Shown here: positions 17,397 to 25,873 of the stretch, in pieces
Position numbering within the stretch: position 1 is the stretch's first letter
Layout: each line of letters starts with the position of its first letter
Assembly: GCA_030655215.1 (NCBI GenBank)
Contig: JAURVZ010000066.1
Coordinates: forward strand, 1 to 58,330
Direction of reading: 5' to 3'
Length of the DNA: 58,330 nucleotides
Origin: Pseudolabrys sp.
Lineage (GTDB): Bacteria; Pseudomonadota; Alphaproteobacteria; Rhizobiales; Xanthobacteraceae
Program-made: the position numbers and the translations under genes
Notes under the pieces: model-generated
Told to the model about the DNA's origin: nothing
Seen by the model: the letters and a program-made list of their open reading frames with translations, nothing else
Databases searched by the model: none

Positions 17397-18583
17397 GCAA
17401 GCTGCTCCCGCTGCACGGCATCAAGGTTGTCGAATTCTCCCATATGGTGATGGGGCCGACCTGCGGCGTCATTCTTGGCGATCTTGGCGCCGACGTCATC
17501 AAGGTCGAACCGGCCGAAGGCGGCGACAACACCCGCAATCTTCCGGGCTCCGGCGCCGGCTTCTTCGTCAGCCTCAACCGCAACAAGCGCAGTCTGGCGC
17601 TCGATGTGAAGAAGCCGCGCGGCCTTGATCTGGTGCGCCGGCTCATCGCCAAGTCAGATGTGTTGATCGAGAACTTTCGTCCCGGCGGCATGGATGCGAT
17701 TGGCCTTAGCTACGACTCGCTCAAGGGCGTCAATCCCGGGCTGATCTATACCTCGCTGAAAGGCTTTCTCACCGGGCCATATGAGCATCGCGCCGCGCTC
17801 GATGAAGTCGTGCAGATGATGGGCGGGCTTGCTTACATGACCGGCCCGCCGGGCCGGCCTCTGCGCGCCGGTGCACCGGTGAATGACATGATGGGCGGCA
17901 TGTTCGCCGCCATCGGCATTCTCGCGGCGTTACGCGAGCGCGACCAGACCGGCATCGGTCAGCACATCAAGAGCTCGCTGTACGAAAACACCGCATTCCT
18001 CGTCTCGACGGCTATGGCGCAATACGCCGTCACCGGCAAGGCTGCAGCGCCGATGCCGGCGCGCATTTCCGCCTGGGCCGTCTATGACGTGTTCGAAACT
18101 GCCGACGATCTGCAGGTGTTCATCGGCGTTGTTACCGACACGCAATGGCGCGCCTTCTGCGAAGCCTTCAAGCTTGACGATCTCGCGTCGGATCGCTCGC
18201 TGGACACCAATACGCAGCGCGTTGGTGCGCGGGATCGCGTCATGCCGCGGCTGCGCACCTTCATCAAGGGCCTGACCCGCGCCGAAATCTCGCAGGTTTG
18301 CGAGAAGGTTAATCTGCCCTTCGCGCCGATCATGCGGCCGGACGAATTGTTCGACGATGCGCAGCTGAATTTTCCCGGCGCCATGATGGAAATCACCCTG
18401 GCCGACGGCCGCAAGACCTCCGTCCCGGCGCTGCCGCTGGAAATGAACGGCAAGCGTCTCGGGCTGCGGCTCGACATCCCGCGGATCGGCGAACATAGCG
18501 TCGCCATTGCCGGGGAAGCGGGACTGACGGGCGATGAGGTCGAGGCGCTCCAGGACGATAAAATCCTCCGGGGCGAAACCTAA
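17393..18583 (+). CDS. CaiB/BaiF (class III) CoA-transferase
   Basis: A 396-residue family III CoA-transferase that moves CoA between carboxylic acids through an aspartyl mixed anhydride. The N terminus reads GIKVVEFSHMVMGPTCG, with LGADVIKVEP near 32-40, and the expected catalytic Asp165 lies in APVNDMMGG. It starts with GTG inside the lyase stop codon (four-base overlap), so translation is probably coupled. The best guess is that it supplies the CoA thioester consumed by the upstream lyase. The donor and acceptor acids cannot be told from sequence. Confidence 0.92.
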   Translation: MSKLLPLHGIKVVEFSHMVMGPTCGVILGDLGADVIKVEPAEGGDNTRNLPGSGAGFFVSLNRNKRSLALDVKKPRGLDLVRRLIAKSDVLIENFRPGGMDAIGLSYDSLKGVNPGLIYTSLKGFLTGPYEHRAALDEVVQMMGGLAYMTGPPGRPLRAGAPVNDMMGGMFAAIGILAALRERDQTGIGQHIKSSLYENTAFLVSTAMAQYAVTGKAAAPMPARISAWAVYDVFETADDLQVFIGVVTDTQWRAFCEAFKLDDLASDRSLDTNTQRVGARDRVMPRLRTFIKGLTRAEISQVCEKVNLPFAPIMRPDELFDDAQLNFPGAMMEITLADGRKTSVPALPLEMNGKRLGLRLDIPRIGEHSVAIAGEAGLTGDEVEALQDDKILRGET

Positions 18584-18623
18584 CATAGGCTGAAACGCTA
18601 AGCGTCGGACGATTCGCAAATAC

Positions 18624-18652
18624 TTGACTCGCAACTCCCTCCGGAGTTAATA
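18624..18652 (+). promoter_or_regulatory. Predicted promoter with operator in the spacer
   Basis: TTGACT at 18624-18629, a spacer of exactly 17 bp and TTAATA at 18647-18652. The operator-like inverted repeat AACTCCCTCCGGAGTT (18633-18648) fills most of the spacer. The same -35, the following CGCAACTC and a near-identical palindrome recur on the minus strand at 22881-22909. The gene downstream starts at 18736. Confidence 0.6.
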
Positions 18653-18735
18653 AGCCAGCAATTACAGAAATTTGCTGGCGAAAAGCGCGCGCGGAATCGA
18701 TCCGCCCATCGGCAAAATTTGCGGAGGAGGCGACA

Positions 18736-20142
18736 ATGGCCCGGGAAATCTCTCCGGAAGAGAAACAGACCGCGACCGAGATGCTGGCGCGTGCGCGCGC
18801 GGCGATGGACGCCATCAAAGACTACGACCAGGCGCAGATCGACCGTTTGTGTCAGGCGCTCGGCTGGGCCACCGGCAACGAAAAGACATTCCTGCGCATC
18901 GCGCAAATGGGCGTCGATGAGAGCGGCATAGGTGATCGCGCCGGCCGTGCCTCGAAGCGCGGCAAGATCCAGGGCGTGCTGCGCGACGCGCTGCGCCAGA
19001 AGAGCGTCGGCGTTGTTGAAGTCGACGAAGCCAAGGGCCTGGTGAAATACGCCAAGCCCGCCGGCGTGATTGCTTCGCTGGTGCCGACCACCAATCCCGA
19101 ACTGACGCCGCCGGTCACCGGCATCTATGCGCTGAAGGCGAAGGACGCGGTGATCTTCACGCCGCATCCGCGCAGCAAGGCGACGACCTTCGCCATGGTC
19201 GAGGTGATGCGCCAGACGCTAAAAGGTCTCGGCGCGCCGGAAGACCTGTTTCAGTGCGTCGCCAAGCCGAGCATTCCGTTGACCAACGAGTTGATGGCGA
19301 TTTGCGATCTGACGATGGCGACCGGCGGCAAGCCGATGGTGCAAGCGGCCTACAGCTCCGGCCGTCCGGCCTTCGGTGTCGGCGCCGGCAATTCGACCAT
19401 CGTCATTGATGATACGGCCGATGTTGCCGAAGCGGCGCAATTTACACGCATCAGCAAGACATCGGATTTCGGCTCAGGCTGCTCGGCCGACGGCAATATG
19501 CTGGTCGATGCCAAGCACTATGATGCAATGATCGAAGCCTTGCAGAAGGAAGGCGGCTATCTCTGCAACGACGAAGAGAAAGCCAAGCTCAAGAAAGTGC
19601 TGTGGGACGACGAAGGCCATCGCCGCGGCGATACGGTCGCCATCCCGGCGCAGAAGATCGCCGAACTGGCCGGTTTCAAGGTGCCCGAGGACTGCAAGTT
19701 CATCTTCGTGCGCCAGCAGGAGATCGGGCCGGACCATAAATTCTCCAGCGAGAAATTGAGCCTCGTGCTCGCCGTCTACAAGTTCAAGGATTTCGCCGAG
19801 TGCCTGAACATGGTGCGGGCGATCTATGAAGTCGGCGGCAAGGGCCATTCCTGCGGCATCTACTCATTCAACGACGATCATATCGATCAGCTCGCGCGCA
19901 CGGCGCCGGTCAGCCGCATGATGGTGCGTCAGCCGCAATCCAAGGCCAATGCCGGCGCGTTCAACAACGGCATGCCGATGACATCGAGTCTCGGCTGCGG
20001 TGTCTGGGGTGGCAACATCACCAACGAGAACATCAGCCTCAAGCATTATATGAACCTGACCTGGGTCAGTCGCCCGATCGCCGAAGACCGCCCGTCCGAG
20101 CAGGAGCTGTTCGGCGAATTCTATGGCACCGCAACTCTGTAA
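18736..20142 (+). CDS. Aldehyde dehydrogenase, CoA-acylating type
   Basis: A 468-residue aldehyde dehydrogenase with the short form and motifs of CoA-acylating enzymes (EutE/AdhE N-domain and sulfoacetaldehyde dehydrogenase relatives) rather than the 500-residue non-acylating type. Features include VPTTNPELTPPVTG, the GVGAGN loop near 215-219 and the probable nucleophile Cys249 in DFGSGCSADGN. It would oxidise an aldehyde to an acyl-CoA with NAD(P). A strong GGAGGAGG ribosome site precedes the ATG. The thiamine-diphosphate enzyme follows after 9 bp, which suggests that enzyme produces or uses the aldehyde. Sulfoacetaldehyde is one possibility, but no sulfonate genes support it. Confidence 0.85.
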   Translation: MAREISPEEKQTATEMLARARAAMDAIKDYDQAQIDRLCQALGWATGNEKTFLRIAQMGVDESGIGDRAGRASKRGKIQGVLRDALRQKSVGVVEVDEAKGLVKYAKPAGVIASLVPTTNPELTPPVTGIYALKAKDAVIFTPHPRSKATTFAMVEVMRQTLKGLGAPEDLFQCVAKPSIPLTNELMAICDLTMATGGKPMVQAAYSSGRPAFGVGAGNSTIVIDDTADVAEAAQFTRISKTSDFGSGCSADGNMLVDAKHYDAMIEALQKEGGYLCNDEEKAKLKKVLWDDEGHRRGDTVAIPAQKIAELAGFKVPEDCKFIFVRQQEIGPDHKFSSEKLSLVLAVYKFKDFAECLNMVRAIYEVGGKGHSCGIYSFNDDHIDQLARTAPVSRMMVRQPQSKANAGAFNNGMPMTSSLGCGVWGGNITNENISLKHYMNLTWVSRPIAEDRPSEQELFGEFYGTATL

Positions 20143-20151
20143 AGGAATTGA

Positions 20152-21948
20152 GTGATGCTTGAAGTGCCGAAGAAGCGCGACAGCGCCCGCGATCTCGTTT
20201 CGCATCAGTTGATCCGCTATCTCGAAGGTCGCGGCATCACGCATATCTTCGGCCTGTGCGGGCACACCAACATCGCCGTTCTGTCGGCCATGGCCAACAG
20301 CAAGATCCACTTTGTCAACGTCCGTCATGAACAGATCGCCGCACATGCGGCGGATGCCTATGCCCGCGTGACCGGCAAGGCCTCTGTTCTCTTGACGCAT
20401 CTCGGCCCCGGCCTGACCAATGCCGCCACTGGCGTGGCCAATGCCGCGCTCGATTGCACGCCGATGGTTGTCATCGCCGGCGATATTCCGAGCCACTATT
20501 ACGGCAAGCATCCGCATCAGGAGGTCAACCTGCATGCCGACGGCGCGCAATATGAAATCTTCAAGCCGTTCGTGAAGCGCGCCTGGCGCGTCGAGCGCGC
20601 CGATCTGTTTCCCGAAATCATCGAGAAGGCATTCCAGTTGGCGGAAAGCGGCCAGCCCGGCCCGGTGCTGGTTGACGTGCCGATGGATATTTTCTCGGCC
20701 GAGATCGACGTCGCCAGGTTCGACCGGCTGCGGCACAACACCAAGACGCTCGCCAAACCCGACCTCGATGTCGATGTCGCCGAGCAGATCGTGCGTGCGC
20801 TGGGCGAAGCCAAGTCGCCGGTGCTCTATGTCGGCGGCGGAATCATTCTCGCCAAGGCGGCTGATGAATTGCGCGAATTCGTCGACCACATGGCCATTCC
20901 GGTTGCGCACAGCCTGATGGGCAAGGGCGCGCTCGCCGACGATCATCCGCTCGTGCTCGGCATGACCGGCTTCTGGGGCACCAAGTTCATCAACGATAAA
21001 TGTCTCGGCGCTGACTGGATGCTCGGCCTCGGCACGCGCTTCAAGGAAGCCGACTCCAGCTCGTGGGAGCCGGAATACACATTCTCGTTCCCGCCGACCA
21101 AGCTGATCCATATCGACATCGAGCCGAGCGAAATCGGCCGCAATTTCCCGACCGAGATCGGCGCTGTTGCTGATCTCAAGCAGGCGCTGAAGACGTTGAT
21201 CCGCGTCGCCAAGAATATCTATCCGAAGCCGCGCCGCAACGAGGCGCTGGAACAGGAAATTGCCAAAGTCCGCACCGACTTCATCGCCAGCAACAAGGCG
21301 ATGGCAACCAGCGAAGAATTCCCGATGATGCCGGAGCGCATTCTCGCCGAAGCGCGCGAAGTGCTGCCGCGCGACGCCATCATCATCACCGATGTCGGCT
21401 GGAACAAGAATGGCGTCGGCCAGCAATTCCCGATCTATACGCCGGGCAGCATCCTGACGCCGGGCGGTTACGCAACGATGGGCTTTGGCCCTTCGGCGGC
21501 GCTCGGCGCCAAGATCGCCGCGCCGGACAAGGTCGTTATCTCGCTGGTGGGCGATGGCGGTTTCGGCCAGAACCCGGCTTCGATGATGACCGCGGCAGAA
21601 GAGAACCTCGCCGTCATCTGGCTGGTCATGAACAACAATGCGTTCGGCACCATCGCTGGATTGCAGAAGGCGCATTACGACCTGACCTATGGCACCGTCT
21701 TCCCGAAAGAAAATGGCGAAGATTACATGCCGAACTATGCGGCGATCGCGGCGGCCTATGGCATCCAGAGCGTGCGCATCAAGTCGGCGGCCGAGTTCAA
21801 GCCGGCGCTGGAGAAAGCGATCAAGTCCGGCAAGCCGTATCTGCTCGACGTCGCCATGCGCAACAACCCGACACCGACGGCGGGGCACTGGAATATTCTG
21901 GATATCTATTCGCCGGGCAAGAAGGTCGGCCACGTCAGCACGGAGTGA
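20152..21948 (+). CDS. Thiamine-diphosphate-dependent enzyme, acetolactate-synthase-like
   Basis: A 598-residue enzyme of the acetolactate synthase/2-hydroxyacyl-CoA lyase superfamily. The cofactor-activating Glu59 is in VRHEQIAAHAADAYAR, followed by the LTHLGPGLTNA segment. The C-terminal diphosphate and magnesium site runs from GDGGFGQNP to NNNAFGT. It is not a typical IlvB: there is no small-subunit gene nearby. It does not resemble sulfoacetaldehyde acetyltransferase closely at the N terminus. Co-transcription with the acylating aldehyde dehydrogenase suggests a decarboxylase or lyase giving an aldehyde. The reaction is unassigned. Confidence 0.88.
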   Translation: MMLEVPKKRDSARDLVSHQLIRYLEGRGITHIFGLCGHTNIAVLSAMANSKIHFVNVRHEQIAAHAADAYARVTGKASVLLTHLGPGLTNAATGVANAALDCTPMVVIAGDIPSHYYGKHPHQEVNLHADGAQYEIFKPFVKRAWRVERADLFPEIIEKAFQLAESGQPGPVLVDVPMDIFSAEIDVARFDRLRHNTKTLAKPDLDVDVAEQIVRALGEAKSPVLYVGGGIILAKAADELREFVDHMAIPVAHSLMGKGALADDHPLVLGMTGFWGTKFINDKCLGADWMLGLGTRFKEADSSSWEPEYTFSFPPTKLIHIDIEPSEIGRNFPTEIGAVADLKQALKTLIRVAKNIYPKPRRNEALEQEIAKVRTDFIASNKAMATSEEFPMMPERILAEAREVLPRDAIIITDVGWNKNGVGQQFPIYTPGSILTPGGYATMGFGPSAALGAKIAAPDKVVISLVGDGGFGQNPASMMTAAEENLAVIWLVMNNNAFGTIAGLQKAHYDLTYGTVFPKENGEDYMPNYAAIAAAYGIQSVRIKSAAEFKPALEKAIKSGKPYLLDVAMRNNPTPTAGHWNILDIYSPGKKVGHVSTE

Positions 21949-21957
21949 GGTGCCGCG

Positions 21958-22794
21958 TCAGGCCGACTTCAACCTTGGCGCTTCCTGCGCATCGTCAAGC
22001 TGGCTGCGCGCGACTTCGATCGCCAGCCGCGCGACTTCTTCAGGCCCGACCGCCTTGGTCAATGTATTACGCGGGATTTCCAGCGAGTAAGGAATCCCCT
22101 GCGGCAGCCGGCTGAGAATGGCGTCGATATCGATTCCGCCTTCGCCGGGAAACAGCCGCTCATCGCGCCCGGTATGAATGATGCCGGCCATTGTCGCCGG
22201 CACTTCCTTCACCGCATCGCAGACATGGGCGAAGCGAAACCATTCGCGCGGCAGTGACGCGAGCTCGTCGAGCGACGAATTCGAGCGGTCGAAGTGCAGC
22301 ATGTCCACCAGGACGCCGGCATTGCTGCAATTGGCGGCGCGAACCAGCTTGGCCGCGGTTGCCAGATCGCCGGTCTCGGTCCAGTGCGGGAATTCAAGGT
22401 TAACGAAAATGCCGAGCGGCTTGGCCATCTCGCAAAGCCGGGCGAAGCGCGCCACGGCGCGGTTGCGATCCGGGTCCGGCAATTGCGCAATGATGTTTTT
22501 TGCGCCGAGCTCAGCTGTGGCATCGAGTACCGAACGGAAGCTGTCGGCATCGAGCGAAGGCTCCATGCGAAACAGCTCAACGTCGAGCACCTTCAGACCG
22601 GTCGCGGCGAGGCGCGCCTTGGTCTCGCGCATCATCGCCTTGTCATTGGCCAGATCGTAGAGCGGCTCTTCGGTCGTCACGCGAGTCAGGCGCAGGCTGA
22701 CATAGGCGTAGCCCGCGCGCGCGGCGGCATCGACGACTTGCGGCGGCGTCAGCGATAGGACGGTGAGGTGAGCGAGCGAATAGTCATGTTTCAT
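21958..22794 (-). CDS. Sugar phosphate isomerase/epimerase family protein (TIM barrel)
   Basis: A 278-residue xylose-isomerase-like TIM-barrel protein. Acidic and His metal-ligand candidates appear in LEFPHWTE, VLVDMLHFDRS, RFAHVCDA and YSLEIPRN. Members include sugar isomerases, inosose dehydratases and dehydroshikimate dehydratases, so the reaction is open. It converges on the thiamine-diphosphate gene with only 9 bp between stops. Its own promoter at 22881-22909 carries the operator palindrome of the promoter driving the aldehyde dehydrogenase operon, so the two units are probably co-regulated and in one pathway. Confidence 0.87.
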   Translation of the reverse strand: MKHDYSLAHLTVLSLTPPQVVDAAARAGYAYVSLRLTRVTTEEPLYDLANDKAMMRETKARLAATGLKVLDVELFRMEPSLDADSFRSVLDATAELGAKNIIAQLPDPDRNRAVARFARLCEMAKPLGIFVNLEFPHWTETGDLATAAKLVRAANCSNAGVLVDMLHFDRSNSSLDELASLPREWFRFAHVCDAVKEVPATMAGIIHTGRDERLFPGEGGIDIDAILSRLPQGIPYSLEIPRNTLTKAVGPEEVARLAIEVARSQLDDAQEAPRLKSA

Positions 22795-22880
22795 GGTGGC
22801 TAACTCGCAGGGTCAGACGGTGATGAAACGCAGCTTTGCGCGCACTGGTTCGTTTCGAATCCGCAAAACATATGGTCGAT

Positions 22881-22909
22881 AATTAACTCTCCGGTGAGTT
22901 GCGAGTCAA
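22881..22909 (-). promoter_or_regulatory. Predicted promoter with operator in the spacer, minus strand
   Basis: On the minus strand TTGACT, a 17-bp spacer and TTAATT. The spacer carries AACTCACCGGAGAGTT (22885-22900), a palindrome with 7 of 8 positions matching. It shares the first 14 bases (TTGACTCGCAACTC) with the promoter at 18624. It drives the TIM-barrel gene ending at 21958. Confidence 0.6.
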
Positions 22910-23262
22910 GATAAGTGCTTGTGATATGGCGCTTTCTGGCGGTCGTCGGAATGCACTGCAATAAGTAACACCGAGTCACCTGCGCACGAGGTTTTGGTCA
23001 TTTTCATTGCGCGTACATTCGCGACGTCGCTATCGCTCTGATGCTCTGAGCAACGCGAGACGTCATGAACGAATGCGAACGGCTGTTTGCATCTCATCAC
23101 TCGTCGCTCAACGACGCCGCGCGTCGATGCTTCTTTCGGTTGTATTTCGGACAAGTCTCGCGGCGAGCAAGCCGCTCTGCGCCAATGGTTGCTTGCCAAC
23201 GCATGCGTGCGCTAAGGACTCTTCGCAGATAATTTATCGAAGCAATCAGACAGGTGAGTTGA
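22910..23262. other. Intergenic region upstream of the Bug receptor gene
   Basis: About 350 bp with no convincing gene and less GC-rich than its surroundings. It contains GGTGAGTT at 23253, a half-site-like match to the operator at 22885, only a few bases before the next start codon. The palindrome ATGCATATGCAT (23263-23274) coincides with that start codon. Otherwise I see nothing definite. Confidence 0.4.
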
Positions 23263-24267
23263 ATGCATATGCATAAGTCGAATGGTCTGCGCGCGGGCGC
23301 AAGCATGAAAGTTCTTGCTGCTGTCGCCGCGCTGACGATTGCTTCGTTCTCTTTGCCCGCGTTGGCACAGACCTATCCGGCCAAGCCGATCACTATCATC
23401 GTGCCGTTCCCGGCCGGCGCGCTGGCCGATACCGCCGCGCGCCTGCTGCAAGAGCCGATCCGGGAAGCGCTCGGCCAGCCGGTCGTCATTGAAAACCGTG
23501 CCGGCGCCGGCGGCACCACCGGCTCCGCACAGGCGTTGCGCGCGGAGCCGGATGGCTACACGCTGCTGCTCGTTGTCAACGGCGTGATCACCGTCAATCC
23601 ATTCCTGCAGAAGAGCTTTCCGTTCGACCCGCAGAAGAACCTTGCCTCGATCGGCATCATTGCCGAGACGCCGCTGGCGCTTGCGGTGAACAAGGACATT
23701 CCGGTGAAGTCCGTGACCGAGTTCATCGCTTACGCGAAGGCCAATCCGGGCAAGGTGACGTACGGAACGCCGGGCATGGGATCGACGCACCACCTTGCCG
23801 GCGAGTTGCTGAAGCAGAAATCCGGTTTCGACATGCTGGCCGCGCATTATCGTGGCGGCGGTCCGGCCGCGACCGATCTTGTCGCCGGGCATATCCCAGC
23901 CGCCTTCGGTACGCTGGTGACGTTGAATTCCTTCGCGCAAGCAGACTCTGTCCGCATCATCGCGATCACCGAGTCGAAGCGTAATCCGCTTGTGCCGAAC
24001 ATTCCGACCATCGCGGAGACCGTGCCGGGTGTCGTGCTCGACACCTGGGTCGGCCTGGCGGCGCCTGCCGGCACGCCGCAGCCTGTCATTGATGCGCTGA
24101 ACAAGGCGGTTGTCGCGGCGCTGAAGCAGAAGCCGATTGTCGACAAGTTGAGCGCGCAGTTTGCTACAGTGGTCGCCAGCACGCCGCAAGAAATGACCAA
24201 GCGCATTGATGACGAATTGAAGCATCATAAGCAGGTCGTCGAACTCACCGGCGTCAAGGCCGAATAA
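23263..24267 (+). CDS. Bug/TctC-type tripartite tricarboxylate transporter solute receptor
   Basis: A 334-residue periplasmic binding protein of the Bug family, which captures small carboxylates for a TctA-TctB membrane pair. After a basic N terminus and hydrophobic signal, cleavage is likely after LPALAQ. The mature start YPAKPITIIVPFPAGALAD is the family hallmark, and VIENRAGAGGTTG and PGKVTYGTPGMGSTHH follow. No tctA or tctB gene is nearby; orphan receptors are usual for this family. AGGTGAG precedes the ATG at 23263; an internal ATG at 23305 would still leave a signal peptide. It is followed after 22 bp by a gamma-glutamyltransferase gene, probably in one operon. Confidence 0.92.
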   Translation: MHMHKSNGLRAGASMKVLAAVAALTIASFSLPALAQTYPAKPITIIVPFPAGALADTAARLLQEPIREALGQPVVIENRAGAGGTTGSAQALRAEPDGYTLLLVVNGVITVNPFLQKSFPFDPQKNLASIGIIAETPLALAVNKDIPVKSVTEFIAYAKANPGKVTYGTPGMGSTHHLAGELLKQKSGFDMLAAHYRGGGPAATDLVAGHIPAAFGTLVTLNSFAQADSVRIIAITESKRNPLVPNIPTIAETVPGVVLDTWVGLAAPAGTPQPVIDALNKAVVAALKQKPIVDKLSAQFATVVASTPQEMTKRIDDELKHHKQVVELTGVKAE

Positions 24268-24289
24268 AACAGCATCCGGGAAGCGCGCC

Positions 24290-25873
24290 ATGAACTTCAC
24301 GCAGTCCTACCCATCGGCGCGCTCTCCCGTGATGGGCGACAATGTCGTCACCACATCGCAACCGCTTGCGGCGCAAGCCGGCCTGCGCATGCTGGAGCGT
24401 GGCGGCAATGCGGTCGATGCTGCGATTGCTGCGGCGATGACGTTGACCATTGTCGAGCCGAGTGGCTGCGGCATTGGCAGCGATGCTTATGCCATCCTGT
24501 GGGACGGACAAAAGCTGCATGGCCTGAACGCGTCCGGCCGCTCGCCGCGTGCCTGGACGCCGGAACGTTTCGCCGGCCACAAAACCATGCCGATGCATGG
24601 CTGGGACAGTGTCACGGTGCCCGGCGTCGTCTCAGCCTGGGTGGCGTTGTCGCAAAAATTCGGCAAGCTGCCTTTTGCCACCGTGGCTGAGCCGGCCATC
24701 AGCTATGCGCGCGATGGCTATCCGGTTTCGCCGGTTGTCTCGCGGCTTTGGAATAATGCCGAGAAGGTTCTGGGCAAAGGCCCCGGCTTCGCCGAAGCCT
24801 TCCTGACCGGCGGCCGCGCGCCGCGCGCCGGCGAGCGATACAAGATGCCGCATCATGCGCGCACGCTGGAAACGATTGTCGAAACAGCGGGCGAGGCTTT
24901 TTATCGCGGCGCGCTGGCGGAACGCATCGTCGCCCATGCCGCCAAGCACGGCGGCGCCATGACGCTTGAGGATCTCGCCGATCACAAAGCGGAATGGATC
25001 GAGCCGTTGTCGCAATCTTTCGGCGGCGCCGTCGTTCATGAACTGCCGCCGAACGGGCAGGGCATATCGACGCTCATCGCGCTTGGCATTCTCAATCATC
25101 TCGGCATCGGCAATGCGCCGGTCGATGATGTCGAAACGCTGCATCTGATGATCGAGGCGACCAAGCTTGCCATGATCGATGCCGACAAATTTGTCGGCGA
25201 TCTCGAGTCGATGCATGTGCGGCCGTCCGACCTGCTCGCCCCGGCCTATCTCGCCGAGCGCGCCCGCCTGGTCGATCCGGCGCGCGCCGGCGATCCCGGC
25301 CATGGCGCGCCGCGCTCAAGCGGCACGGTTTATCTCGCCGCCGCCGACAAGTCCGGCATGATGGTGTCGTTCATCCAGTCGAACTATATGGGCTTCGGCT
25401 CCGGCGTCGTCGTGCCGGAAACCGGCATCAGCATGCAGAACCGCGGGCATAGCTTCACGCTGGAGCGCGGACACGCCAACGAAGTCGGGCCGCGCAAGCG
25501 CCCGTTCCAGACCATCATTCCAGGCTTCATAACCAAGGACGGCGGCCCGTTGGCCGCCTTCGGCGTCATGGGTGGGCCGATGCAGGCGCAGGGCCACACG
25601 CAAATGGCGGTGCGCACTTTGATCTATGGGCAGAACCCGCAAGCCGCCGCCGATGCGCAACGTTGGCGCGTCGTCTCTGGCCGCAAGATCGCGGTCGAAA
25701 CGAACTTTGATCCGGCATTGGCGGAAGCCTTGCGTGCGCGCGGGCACGAAATCATCGTTGAATCGCCGGACGCTGTTTTCGCCTTCGGCGGCGCGCAATT
25801 GATCATGCGCACAGCGGCCGGCTACGTCGCCGGCTCCGATCCGCGCAAAGACGGGCAGGCCGTCGCGTTCTAG
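24290..25873 (+). CDS. Gamma-glutamyltransferase family protein
   Basis: N-terminal-nucleophile hydrolase of the gamma-glutamyltransferase family, 527 residues. The N-terminal part shows AAQAGLRMLERGGNAVDAAIAAAM. The likely autoprocessing and catalytic Thr is in the GTVYLAAAD segment, followed by FIQSNYMGFGSGVVVP, the small-subunit substrate pocket. No signal peptide is evident, so it may be cytoplasmic, unlike classical periplasmic GGT. The substrate could be a gamma-glutamyl compound or a related amide. It is co-oriented with the Bug receptor and overlaps the convergent dehydratase gene by four bases. Confidence 0.9.
   Translation: MNFTQSYPSARSPVMGDNVVTTSQPLAAQAGLRMLERGGNAVDAAIAAAMTLTIVEPSGCGIGSDAYAILWDGQKLHGLNASGRSPRAWTPERFAGHKTMPMHGWDSVTVPGVVSAWVALSQKFGKLPFATVAEPAISYARDGYPVSPVVSRLWNNAEKVLGKGPGFAEAFLTGGRAPRAGERYKMPHHARTLETIVETAGEAFYRGALAERIVAHAAKHGGAMTLEDLADHKAEWIEPLSQSFGGAVVHELPPNGQGISTLIALGILNHLGIGNAPVDDVETLHLMIEATKLAMIDADKFVGDLESMHVRPSDLLAPAYLAERARLVDPARAGDPGHGAPRSSGTVYLAAADKSGMMVSFIQSNYMGFGSGVVVPETGISMQNRGHSFTLERGHANEVGPRKRPFQTIIPGFITKDGGPLAAFGVMGGPMQAQGHTQMAVRTLIYGQNPQAAADAQRWRVVSGRKIAVETNFDPALAEALRARGHEIIVESPDAVFAFGGAQLIMRTAAGYVAGSDPRKDGQAVAF

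Noticed and set aside
19864..21933. A 689-codon open frame antisense to the aldehyde dehydrogenase and thiamine enzyme genes
   Set aside because: Shadow of strong coding on the other strand; no recognisable domain and an Arg/His/Ala-rich composition.
18736..21948. Sulfoacetaldehyde pathway (SauS/Xsc)
   Set aside because: The aldehyde dehydrogenase fits loosely, but the thiamine enzyme lacks the N-terminal wording of Xsc and no phosphate acetyltransferase or sulfonate exporter gene is nearby.
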